Below, piece by piece: positions 26,401 through 38,400 of a DNA stretch of 64,000 nucleotides. Each line of letters opens with the position of its first letter. Position 1 is the stretch's first letter. The stretch comes from Lytechinus variegatus. Taxonomy: Eukaryota; Echinodermata; Echinoidea; Temnopleuroida; Toxopneustidae. The DNA is taken from contig NC_054751.1 in assembly GCF_018143015.1 (NCBI RefSeq), positions 27,386,783-27,450,782 of the forward strand. Direction: 5' to 3'. The notes under the pieces are model-generated. The model was not told where the DNA came from. It saw nothing but the letters and a program-made list of their open reading frames with translations, and searched no databases. A program made the position numbers and the translations under genes.

Positions 26401-29400
26401 TGGGGGGAGGGGAGGGAGATAGAGGGGATGATGGGAAGGGAAATTGGAAGAGATATAGACAGAAACAGAGTTGGTAATAAATGTTAACTTGTTGGGTTTT
26501 AGTTCATATTATAATATGCATCTTGCAATTATTTCATCCAAAGTATAACAAAAACATAGAATCAATAAATGATGACGCCAGTGTATTACTTTTGAATGAT
26601 GGTTTATTGATGGCAAAGTGAAATAACTATTATCCTTTTTACACAGGCTAAAATTTCCTTAACCCCGTACTATAGGTGAATTAGCCCCACCTATAGTACG
26701 GGGTTAAGCTTAGCCCACTTTCTTTTTACACAGCATTTTTGCAAAGTGGGCTAACCCCACCTATAGTACGGGATTATTTGGCCCTGCAAAAAAGCAGGGT
26801 TATCCCAGCAATTGCGGTGCTAAGAGCGATAGTACGAGGTTAAGATCACTAGTGTAAAAGGAAAGTGGGCTAAGCTTAACCCCGTACTATAGGTGGGTTA
26901 AATAGCAATTTAGCCCCACCTATAGTACGGGGTTAAGGAAATTTTAGCGTGTGTAAAAAGTGTACGAGTGAAGTACTTGTACTACGAATGATCGACAAAA
27001 ACCACTAGTCCGGGGTTAGCGAGTTTCGTGTGTAAAAAGCAAGCATTCCTTATCCGGGGTTAGCAATAACAATTTGGCATGTGTGAGAAGGAAAAAATAT
27101 AGTACGGGGTTAAGGATAGTACGGGGTTAGCGATAGTCCGGGGTTAAGAAAATCTTGTGTAAAAAGGGTAAAAGTCAGTCTATAAAGATGACCAAGTGTA
27201 AAACACACACAAATTACTTCCATCTCTATATAATGCTAAAATAATCAGAATAGCAAGGTCATTCAACTTCAAGTGGGTTTACATGTAATTATGAACCATT
27301 AAATCATTCATTGATTTAGGAATACAAGGAATACATATAATAAGCCTATGCAGTGTGCACTCTGAAGAACTGTGAATGATGGATCAGATTTAAATGTCCT
27401 TCCTTTACAGGGTATGTCATGAAAGGGGAGGTCTGCAGATTAGCTGATGGCCACCGATGGCCATGGCAGTTGGTGCCCCGGGAGGCCCACTGCCATTGAC
27501 GAGTGGATACCATGCGCGACCATGGGGTATCGAAAAGCACCCTTAATACGTATTCTCCATATTCTGAAAATGCACTCCTTAACAAGTAGTGGCGTCTGAA
27601 ACCCTACCCTTAACAAGTATTGGAAACGATATTCTTGGCAGGTATTCTCTGAAATGAATCCCTAAACAAGTACAGCAATATCTTATTGTTATGTCACCGG
27701 TCCGTTGGTCGTCTGTTTTACCTTTACACAGTACGGCCCCACCTTCCACACCTCGCACAAATCGGATTCTAAGCAAGTACCGTTGGGGCAAGAAGGACAT
27801 CCATTATACATTTTAATTTTGTTTTATCATCCACGCAAATTCGACCCTAAACACGTAGCTTTCCTAGCGAAATAGATACCCTTTTTTCATTATTTTTGTG
27901 TTTTTTACACCCTTATCACGTTACGTACGTAACATGCTCTTTCTTGAAAAAGACATCCTTTTTACGTGTTTTTTTTGTCGTGCATGGTATCCACTCGTCA
28001 ATGTAAGTGCCCCCCCCCCTGGGGTTGGTGCCCGGGCCTCTTCATGGCCATGATGCCCTTCGAATTTCAGCTTGTAATACATGTACATTGAAAATGCCTT
28101 TTTTTCATGTGGCCACGGTATGTATTCTCTCCAAAGAATGCCCTTTTTGTTTGGCCATGGTGCCTAATATTTGTTAGCCTTCGTGCCCTGTTGAAAAAAA
28201 TCATACAAGGCCATGTGCCATTTCTATACAGGGGTCCGGATTCAAAGTGGCCTTCCCTTCACCCCCTATTAGAGACCATTCGTTTTTGGTGACGAGCCAT
28301 GTGGATGTACGAGATTAATGAATTTTGGGAGAGCTGAGGATGCATGAAGTAATCTGTGACGAGCCTTCTCATTCACTGCCCAAATCTGTGACTCGTATTT
28401 GAGGGTTTTGATATTCGGTGTCAGAGTGCTCGAACGAGCGCTAGTTCGTACATAATGACGCCATCCAAGCTTAGCAAAAATGAATGAAGCCACATCAACA
28501 TTCGAGTTTTGTTGATTCAGCAGGGCTGGTTAACTGCAAATTACTGCTTGTTACCAGATTTTCCATTACATTTAGTGAGTCCTGTTTTTAGACACTTCAT
28601 ATAAGTAATTGATGTTCTATTTCCAAACAACTGTGTTTTTCGGCTTTTTCGCGCAAGAGTGCAAATGTTGCACACAGTCGCCCCACTGGTTCGTAGCGTG
28701 ATGCTACGCCTGATTCTCCGGCCCGCTCGCTATCACGCTGGTATATGCTGTGCCCTGGTACAGGTACTTCGACTTAAATCGAAACTGTTTTCATCAACGT
28801 ACGAACGTGATACTGAACGAGTGGTGTCACCACTTCCGGTGAACTAGGACTACATTGCAGTCGCAGACAAACGAAAGCTTACTACTATGGTATCCTAATT
28901 TGAGACCTGAATAGGATGGATTCAAAGTAATAAATCCCCATTGTATAAAATTGAAGCGTGCCTATTCCGTTATCACCAGGCATCCGTATCCCAAATTCCC
29001 AGGTTGCAAAAAAAAAAATCTTCATCCTGTTTGTATTCCCTGTTTTCAGTGTTAACGTTTTGCAGAGGAAATTGCAAGTGACAAGCACTGTGGTCAAACA
29101 TGAAAAGAATTAAAGTTGTACACATGTACAGTAGATACAGTACATGTACATGTACCGGTATGTAACTTTACAAACAACTTTATGAAACACCATCCTGGCA
29201 GAGTCACTCTCCATCAAGCAGGAAATGACAGGTTCAAATCAAACCCCACTGGTTCCACGACTTATTCTGGCTTAATCTTTTTCAGATTGAACATGAAATC
29301 TAATCCACTTTACTATATCTTTATACCACTCTACTTTCCCAGTCTTTTCCCCCGGCCTTTTCAATTCCAAATAACACTTTGACTTTAGAAAACGAAGCTG

Positions 29401-32400
29401 TTAATATTGCCAACTTTCAAGGAGTGTCGGCCATCTTGGAATCTTTGACTTCATCAAGTAGAACTATTCAGGGAGTTTTGTTTGCACTGGAGTCAGATAA
29501 ATAAGGAATCTGAATACTCTTGGCTTTTCATTCAAGCACATCACCAACAGAATAAATAATCCAAGGCAAACATACATGTACATGCATGTGACAAAAGGTC
29601 TGTAATGAAATCAGCAGTTACATGTACATCGTACAGTGCCTACTTATTCATTAAAGATAAATTCCAGTTCTGGTAACGATCTCAAAATGACTTTTTACAT
29701 AATCTAATATAATGACCACCCAAGTGTCTGTTTGTATGAATAAAAATATGTGCCAAAGGATTCTGGAAGAAATTGCGTAATTGCTGAGAAATAAGCAAAA
29801 TAAGCGCGGATTCAGTCACTTCCGTCGGGTCTTTATTCCAGCAATAATAATACACTGTCCCATGTGCGCTTATCTGTGTTGGCGATCTTCAGTGTGATCC
29901 CATTTCAGCGTAGATTTCAAGATTTCACAAAGTTCAGTTTACGTAACTGTATCAGATCTAGATCCTCGATGATATACTGACAATTAAGCCTGGTTTTACA
30001 GACTTTCTCATGAAATCAGTGTTTACTGCAACTACTGGTATTTCTCTTTAAGTCCTTCTTCATGTGAAATACACGTAGATCTAGCATTATGAGATCTGAT
30101 TGAACTACATGTACATTTCATGAACAAAGGTTTCATAAATATTCAATGTAATGTAATAACTCTACATCAAATCATAAAACTATTGAATAACACTGCAAGA
30201 AGGGTTGACAAAGTTGTGCTAATGTACTTCATTCATCAAATAATCAGAGCTGCCAAGTGCCAACCTTTATTGGCGAAAGTCATATTCTTAATTTCTCTTT
30301 ATCCTATTTTCGAGCCTAAAATCCTACTTTTGTTTCAAATTTCAAAAAACATAATTGTTGAAAAAAAATTAAAGCATCATTTGTAAAAAAAAAATCTTTT
30401 TGAATGAGAAAACCCTAGTCAGTGTAATTTTCCTTAAAAATCCAACTAAATAGCATAAAATCCTACTTGTTGGCAGTTCTACATGTAGGTTCTGAGAGCT
30501 GAGTTTTTACACAATCTACCTGTAACATTAGCATCAGACCTGCCAGGGTCCACCGCAAAAAGAGATGCATTTATGAGATAAAAACCCTTGAAACAACTTT
30601 GTATGAACACAGAGAAATCAATGAAACAAATTGATCACTAAATATTTGGGAAAAATTGAATAAACAATAAGAAAAATAATTGAAATCTAAAGAATGACTA
30701 CTGTTTAAAGCACCCTTTTCTAATATATATACCCCAAAACATTTATTTATTTTTTATGTCAAAACATTCATTTTTGCTCATTCTTGTTCAAGTTAAAATC
30801 TTTGTCCATTATTCTTACAAATTGCACTCTTCTGTGATTTCATGAATGACACTACAAAAATGTGTAACAAGATCAACCTTGACAAATACAATCTGCTTGT
30901 TTACTTAAGTTCAAATTACACATTGCACATGTAATCAACAAATTTAGAGCAGATCCAAAATGATAAAAAAGCAAAGTGGTTGATCTCCAGTTAGATTTTA
31001 GAAGATTCACAAATAAACCATTGAATTATCTTCTGATTGCAAAAGTAAGCCTGATGCTACACATCTACATGTATTTTCCTCTATTTTTGTCAATGAAATA
31101 CAATATTTGGTGACATTCCTTAGTTTTGAATTTGTCACACTAGTTTTAATTTAGAACAAGTTCTTAAAAGGGAATACTTCATCTCTGTATCTGTATAAGG
31201 TTTAAGAAATATACTGTAATTAATGGACCAGCAAATTTTGGCTGGTCTGCTAAAAAATAGTCCAAGAAGTTTTTTTTTTGGTCAATTTTTCTTCAGTATT
31301 CCTTTTTTATACTTAACCACAAACAACAAGGCTGCAAATATGATGGTTTTTTTTTTACAAAGTTTGTTCAGTTCAGGAAGTCACCACCACACATCTTTAA
31401 TACCCTTTTTACACAGGATTTTCTTAGCCCCGGACTATCACTAACCCCGTACTATCCTTAACCCTGTACTATGTTTTTTCCTTTTCACACATGCCAAATT
31501 GTTATTGCTAACCCCGGATACGGAATGCTTGCTTTTTAAACACGAAAATCGCTAACCCCGGACTAGTGGTTTTTGTCGATCATTCGTAGTACAAGTACTT
31601 CACTCGTACACTTTTTACACAAGCTAAAATTTCCTTAACCCCGTACTATAGGTGGGGCTAAATTGCTATTTAGCCCCAACTATAGTACGGGGTTAAGCTT
31701 AGCCCACTTTCGTTTTACACTAATGATCTTAACCCCGTACTATCGCTCTTAGCACCGCAATTGCTGGGATAACCCTGCTTTTTTGCAGGGCCAAATAATC
31801 CCGTACTAAAGGTGGGGTTAGCCCACTTTGCAAAAATGCTATGTAAAAAGAAAGTGGGCTAAGCTTAACCCCGTACTATAGGTGGGGCTAAATGGCAATA
31901 TAGCCCCACCTATAGTACGAGGTTAAGGAAATTTTAGCCTGTGTAAAAAGGGTATAAGAAATCTTGTTTCTCATACATCGCAATCCCTTCCCTTTCTACC
32001 TGCACAGTAAAGCTGTGCATTCATGTAGAGCCCTCGTTTTGAAGTTTGGATCCCTGCACAATGACATATTTACAGATTTTCTCTTTCCTGTTAACTATCA
32101 CAAATCTAAGAAACACACTAAAAAACAACAGGAGGTCAATTGCACGTACATATCCTGTGTGTATTATTATTACAGTTACAGCAAAGGGACCTTGTCCCAA
32201 CGCTGCATCTATCTCTACCTGTATACACTGATACACATGACTGAATTCTTTCACACATTATACACATGGCAGAGGTATTTCGAGATCATGAAAGTTATAC
32301 AGGTACCCTCATTAACTAATGTAAATACTGTGCTACTAAATCTGCTCCTACATTAGCAGCAGACAATGTGTTATCATAGTCAGCCATGCATGTACATAGT

Positions 32401-35400
32401 AACATAGATATCTCTGAACGCTGCTAGATGTACATGTACATACTTAAATTTCATAATACTAGAACTGTGTAAAAGTTGCAAGTCATTGTTTGCAGTCTGA
32501 TACTAGATGTAGGGAGTTCCCACTGCATGGTACTGTTAGGGTATTAAGATTCTGAACAATATGCCTGTATACTGTATGGCATGCGGCTTAGGCATGCTTA
32601 GAATGTATGTGCCCCTAGAAATAAAAGACCAAATCTATAATCTGTCATTATTATTATTATTATTTTATTCGGCATACAGAATCAAATAAAATATTACAAA
32701 CAGGTGAATACAAAATGCAATAGAGTCATACAGATCATAATATAAAATTCAAGACAAAATTACGTTGTATCAGGTGCGTCTGGTCAAGCTGCCAGGGTAT
32801 GGAAAAAGTTAACTTAATAACTATGGTCCGCAGACCTTCCTCCCCATACCTGACCAGACGCACCTGATATTGATTGAAATAATACATATATATATATACA
32901 TACATGTATATCAAAGTAAAATATGTACATTTGGTAATGGTCATGATGTATAAACGAATGGAGAAAAATTATGAAAAATTATTAAATCATTGCATATAAT
33001 CACTAATTCAAAAACATAAACATAACATAATCATTGTTTAACGGCCTTGTTTTATAATGTCTACAGATAAACCTTCTGATAATATGAAAACACTATTCAA
33101 TAATTCAAAGCCAGATAAGTTCAAGGTTGTAGATACCCTATTGACTGGCCTCAATACCCATCTTACATTTGGTCCTGGGAAATATTATGCTCTTTTGATT
33201 TTAAGTCAAGGAATGGGTGGTGCTGTCCAATATTATTCATGTTATTGTTCTTAATTATTTTCAAAACCAAGGGGGATTTCCAACAAATTTGGTATCTTTT
33301 CAAAGTTAAATTAATTAGCTAAAATAATTTAGAAAATTTCATGGCTACATGTACATTAATATAAGGTTTATGGAAATTTAGTTGCATGTCCTCTAAGGCT
33401 CTAACAAGGGGCACCAAGGTTGCTGCCGGAAGCGGTGCTGCCAGTGACCCCTACATGTATTCAAAGCCAATAGGGATTCTCAATATTTTTAGCTATTTAG
33501 CGTCAAATATCAATATTTTTGTAAAGATTAATATTTTTGTAAAAACTTGACTTCCAACTACTAAGCTTACAAGTACAATACACTTTACTTTCATAGAAAT
33601 TTTTAATTTCTAGTCTTTTTTCTTCTTCATTGACTTTTGAACTAAGAAAAGGCAATGAATCTTAGGAAAAAATCACCATGTAACCCTAAAGTAGGGGACT
33701 TCGGCTTCATGACCCATAACCATGTTTTCTTTTTTTTTCTGCTTTCAACCATCCAAACTCGGGTTGAGTAATACTTGTGATGACTCAGACCCAAGCTACT
33801 ATGATTTCAGGTGACGAGGCAAGCTATCACTTCCTCAGCTAGCTGGATGTTACACGAGACTGAAGCGAAGCCGAGAAAAGATTGCAAGTGTTCCACATCG
33901 TGTCGAATTCTTGCTTTCTTTTATCAGCTTCGCTTCAGTCTCAGAAGACGTCCAGCTTGATTCGAAAGTGATTGTTTGCCGGGCAAACAATCACTTTCGA
34001 ATCAAGCTGGACGTCTTCTGAGACTGAAGCGAAGCTGATAAAAGAGACTTTGCCCATACCATCCAAGTGATTATTCATTGGGTTAATATTTTTGTGCAAC
34101 TTCGACAGTGTCTGGAAGAAGGCAATATATGGAGAAAACATGGGAAAGTTGCTTATGTATGACATCACAATTCACAACACAAGTAAAAAAATAAAATCAT
34201 AATAGATTCTTTCTTTAGCCTAATCTGATGGATTTTTCTTTAAAGAACCTTTACCAATATCTTTTCTCAATTAAACCTGCTTCCCCGTAGAATCCAATAT
34301 GAATGTCACAGAGATGCCAAGTTCAAGACCAGCTATGCATGAGATTTTCTGTGAATCAGAGTGAGATCACAGACATTGTGTACAATGTATATGGGGATAG
34401 GCTGTGATAGTTGCGTGAGACAGAGATTTGAGGGGATGAACAAGAGTCCAAAATGCTTGAGTCTCACGCATAATGTGTGCGACTAGGTAGCTCTGATGTC
34501 ATGTCATTGTCATATATGTCTCGTATGTGTGATGCCTCGTAATCGATTATGACATTGGATTTTAAAAACCTGAAGTTTCAAGATTAAACTTTTTCAGTGT
34601 GACCAGCGTTCTCGCCAGTGTATAATACGCATGGTTCAAACACCATGCGTGTGGAAATGGAAATTTCAGCCACATGCGTGGAAAAATTAAATAGAAATAT
34701 TCAGAAAAAAATAATACACTCCATGAACTCATCTTAGTGATATCAATTTCATTTATCGGGTTGCGCCGAAGTCCCACCAACTTAAGACCACTTAATAATG
34801 TTGTAAGTTAGAGCAATTACGGGATCGGAGTTCGGTTCGGAAGTTTTGCTCCTAAAATCGGAATCGGTTCGGATATCGGATCGGAAGATATTCAAAAACA
34901 AAAAAATACATTAAAATTTGTATGTGGCCGGCGCGTGGACAAATGCGGCACGCTACACTGATGGCAGAATTTGTTTTGATCTCCGACAAAAGCGGAGGAA
35001 GAAGATGATGAGTTGTTTTGATCTCCGACATAATCGGAGGAAGGAAAATAAGATAATGACGTTCCAGCGCGCGACACTACCGCCGATCAACGATAGGCCT
35101 CTTCTCTACAACATCGTGGTGATGGCGGAGGTAATCGTAAACTCTTAAAGGTCGCATGACCTCCCAAAAAAGACGCATTATTATCCAGAGTTGTTTACCA
35201 TGATATTCACCTTCTCTACAACACCGTAGTGATGGTGGAGGTAATCGTAATCTCATAAAGGTCGCAGGACCTCCCGAAAAAGACGCATTATTATCAAGAG
35301 TTGTTTACCGTGATATTCACCTTCTCTACAACATCGTAGTGATGGCGGAGGTAATCGTAAACTCTTAAAGGTCGCATGACCTCCCGAAAAAGACGCATTA

Positions 35401-38400
35401 TTATCCAGAGTTGTTTACCATGGTATTCACCTTCTCTTCAACATAATCACTTCGATGTTGTAGAGAAGGTGAATATCACGGTAAACAACTCTTTGATAAT
35501 AATGCGTCTTTTCGGGAGGTCATGCGACCTTTTTGAGATTACGATTACCTCCGCCATCACTACGACGTTGTAGAGAAGGTGAATATCATGGTAAACAACT
35601 CTGGATAATAATGCGTCTTTTTCGGGAGGTCATGCGACCTTTAAGAGTTTACGATTACCTCCGCCATCACTACGATGTTGTAGAGAAGGTGAATATCACG
35701 GTAAACAACTCTTGATAATAATGCGTCTTTTTCGGGAGGTCATGCGACCTTTATGAGTTTACGATTACCTCCGCCATCACTACGATGTTGTAGAGAAGGT
35801 GAATATCACGGTAAACAACTCTTCATAATAATGCGTCTTTTTTGGGAGGTCATGCGACCTTTATGAGATTACGATTACCTCCGCCATCACTACGATGTTG
35901 TAGAGAAGGTGAATATCATGGTAAACAACTCTAGATAATAATGCGTCTTTTTGGGGAGGTCATGCGACCTTTAAGAGTTTACGATTACCTCCGCCATCAC
36001 TACGATGTTGTAGAGAAGGTGAATATCACGGTAAACAACTCTTGATAATAATGCGTCTTTTTCGGGAGGTCATGCAGTTTACGATTACCTCCGCCATCAC
36101 TACGATGTTGTAGAGAAGGTGAATATCACGGTAAACAACTTTTGATAATAATGCGTCTTTTTTGGGAGGTCATGCGACCTTTATGAGATTACGATTACCT
36201 CCGCCATCACTACGATGTTGTAGAGAAGGTGAATATCATGGTAAACAACTCTAGATAATAATGCGTCTTTTTTGGGAGGTCATGCGACCTTTAAGAGTTT
36301 ACGATTACCTCCGCCATCACTACGATGTTGTAGAGAAGGTGAATATCACGGTAAACGCATTATTATCCAGAGTTGTTTACCATGATATTCACCTTCTCTA
36401 CAACATCGTAGTGATGGCGGAGGTAATCGTAATCTCTTAAAGGTCGCATGACCTCCCAAAAAAGACGCATTATTATCTAGAGTTGTTTACCGTGATATTC
36501 ACCTTCTCTACAACATCGTAGTGATGGCGGAGGTAATCATAATCTCATAAAGGTCGCATGACCTCCCAAAAAAGACGCATTATTATCTAGAGTTGTTTAC
36601 CGTGATATTCACCTTCTCTACAACATCGTAGTGATGGCGGAGGTAATCGTAATCTCATAAAGGTCGCATGACCTCCCAAAAAAGACGCATTATTATCTAG
36701 AGTTGTTTACCGTGATATTCACCTTCTCTACAACATCGTAGTGATGGCGGAGGTAATCGTAATCTCATAAAGGTCGCATGACCTCCCGAAAAAGACGCAT
36801 TATTATTATTTACCTTCTCTACAACATCGTAGTGATAGCGGAGGTAATCGTAAACTCTTAGAGGACGTATAGTCAGATAGTCGTAAATATTACCGCGCAT
36901 GTCAGCGTGTTCAACTAAATCTTATTTGCCTCCGCTTAAGATCAAAACATATCGTCTTTTCGTTGTTTTTCTTCCTCCATTTTTGTCGGAGATCAAAACA
37001 AATTATCACCAATTATCATTATCGTTTTGTTCTTCCCCGATTATGTCGGAGATCAAAACAAATCATAATCTTCTTCTCCACCTGCCTTTCCGCTAATATC
37101 ACAGATAAAAACAAATCATAATTTTCTTCCCCTTTATCTTCTTTTCCTTCCACCGCTTTTGTCTGAGATCTAAACAAATCACCAGCGCATTTTGACAGCA
37201 AACATGTCGCCACGTGTTTGTTTTTTTTTTGTCTTGTTATGTTTTGGTTTTTCCGATCCGATTTTTTCCCCACTGGTCAAAAATCGGAGTTCGGAAAAAT
37301 GTAGAAAAAAGGGGAAAATCGGATCGGGAATTGGATTAAAAATCGGTTACAGCATTACTTACAGGCCTACTACGGCTAGGAAAGTGGCAAGGCGCCCAGC
37401 TAGCTCGCGGCTGAGAAATCAGCAAATAAGCACAGGATTTGGATAGAGGGTCAGGCCCGACGCTCTAAGCAATAATTATACATTGTCCCATGTGCGCTTA
37501 TCTGTGTTGGGGATCTTCGGTGTGAACATTTTTCAGCGTAGATTTCAAGGTTTCACAAAGTTCAGTTAATGTAACTGTACCAGATCTAGATCCTCGATGA
37601 TATACTGACAATTAAGCCTTGTTTTATAGACTTTCTCATGAAATCAGTGTTTACTGCAACTACTGGAATTTCTCTTTAACTACCGTAAGTAACTGGGATC
37701 AATCACTAACATTGCGAGAGTCTACTACTAGTAGTACTACATGTAGCTTCTTCTCAAATGGTGGTGTGACTTTATTTTGCATAAGGTCAAAATCTCAATT
37801 TAATCAAAATCTTGAAAAACTGATATCATCAACAGAAAAGGCAACCCAAAATTAGGTCTACCCTAGCATAGACATTTTTTTAAGGTAGGACCTGTTTGTG
37901 AAAATAGTGGCATAACATCAGCAATTTTTTTTACCTTTTGCGTCCGCTCCGAGAAAATCAGAACTTCTCCACAAGCATAGTTTAGAGAAATCGCCAGTTT
38001 GCAAGCAGAGCCAGGTCTCCAAAGTAAAATGTGATACCAACAAAATTGATCACATTTTAACCTCATCTGATATAATTATCTTCTTACCTTTGTCTGCTTG
38101 ATTTCTTTTCTAAATCTTTGCAAAACAATCGTGCGCAAATTAAGGTTACACTTTTATATGAATACTTTTTCAGCCAAGTGCGCACTAGTCGATCGTCATG
38201 GAATTTTGAGATGACGATACCAGCATAACCTACTCTTTAAATCCGTCAAGCGAATTTGACTGTGGGATCTTGCCTTCCATTATGATTTTGATTAATTTTG
38301 GGTGAACTGTGCTGTGCAGTGAGAAATTCTTGATTGAAAGTCAACTTCATAATTTTTAAAATGTGTGCAAATTATGGTCATCCCATCATACATGCCCAAA

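Noticed and set aside
31964-32356. 130-codon frame as a gene
   Set aside because: Tyr/Ser/Leu-rich with no domain, lies inside the mitoferrin intron directly after a MITE, and has a competing antisense frame of similar quality.
35101-36860. CRISPR-like regular repeat array
   Set aside because: Monomers are 110 bp, contiguous without unique spacers, and reverse orientation; it is a minisatellite inside a eukaryotic foldback element.
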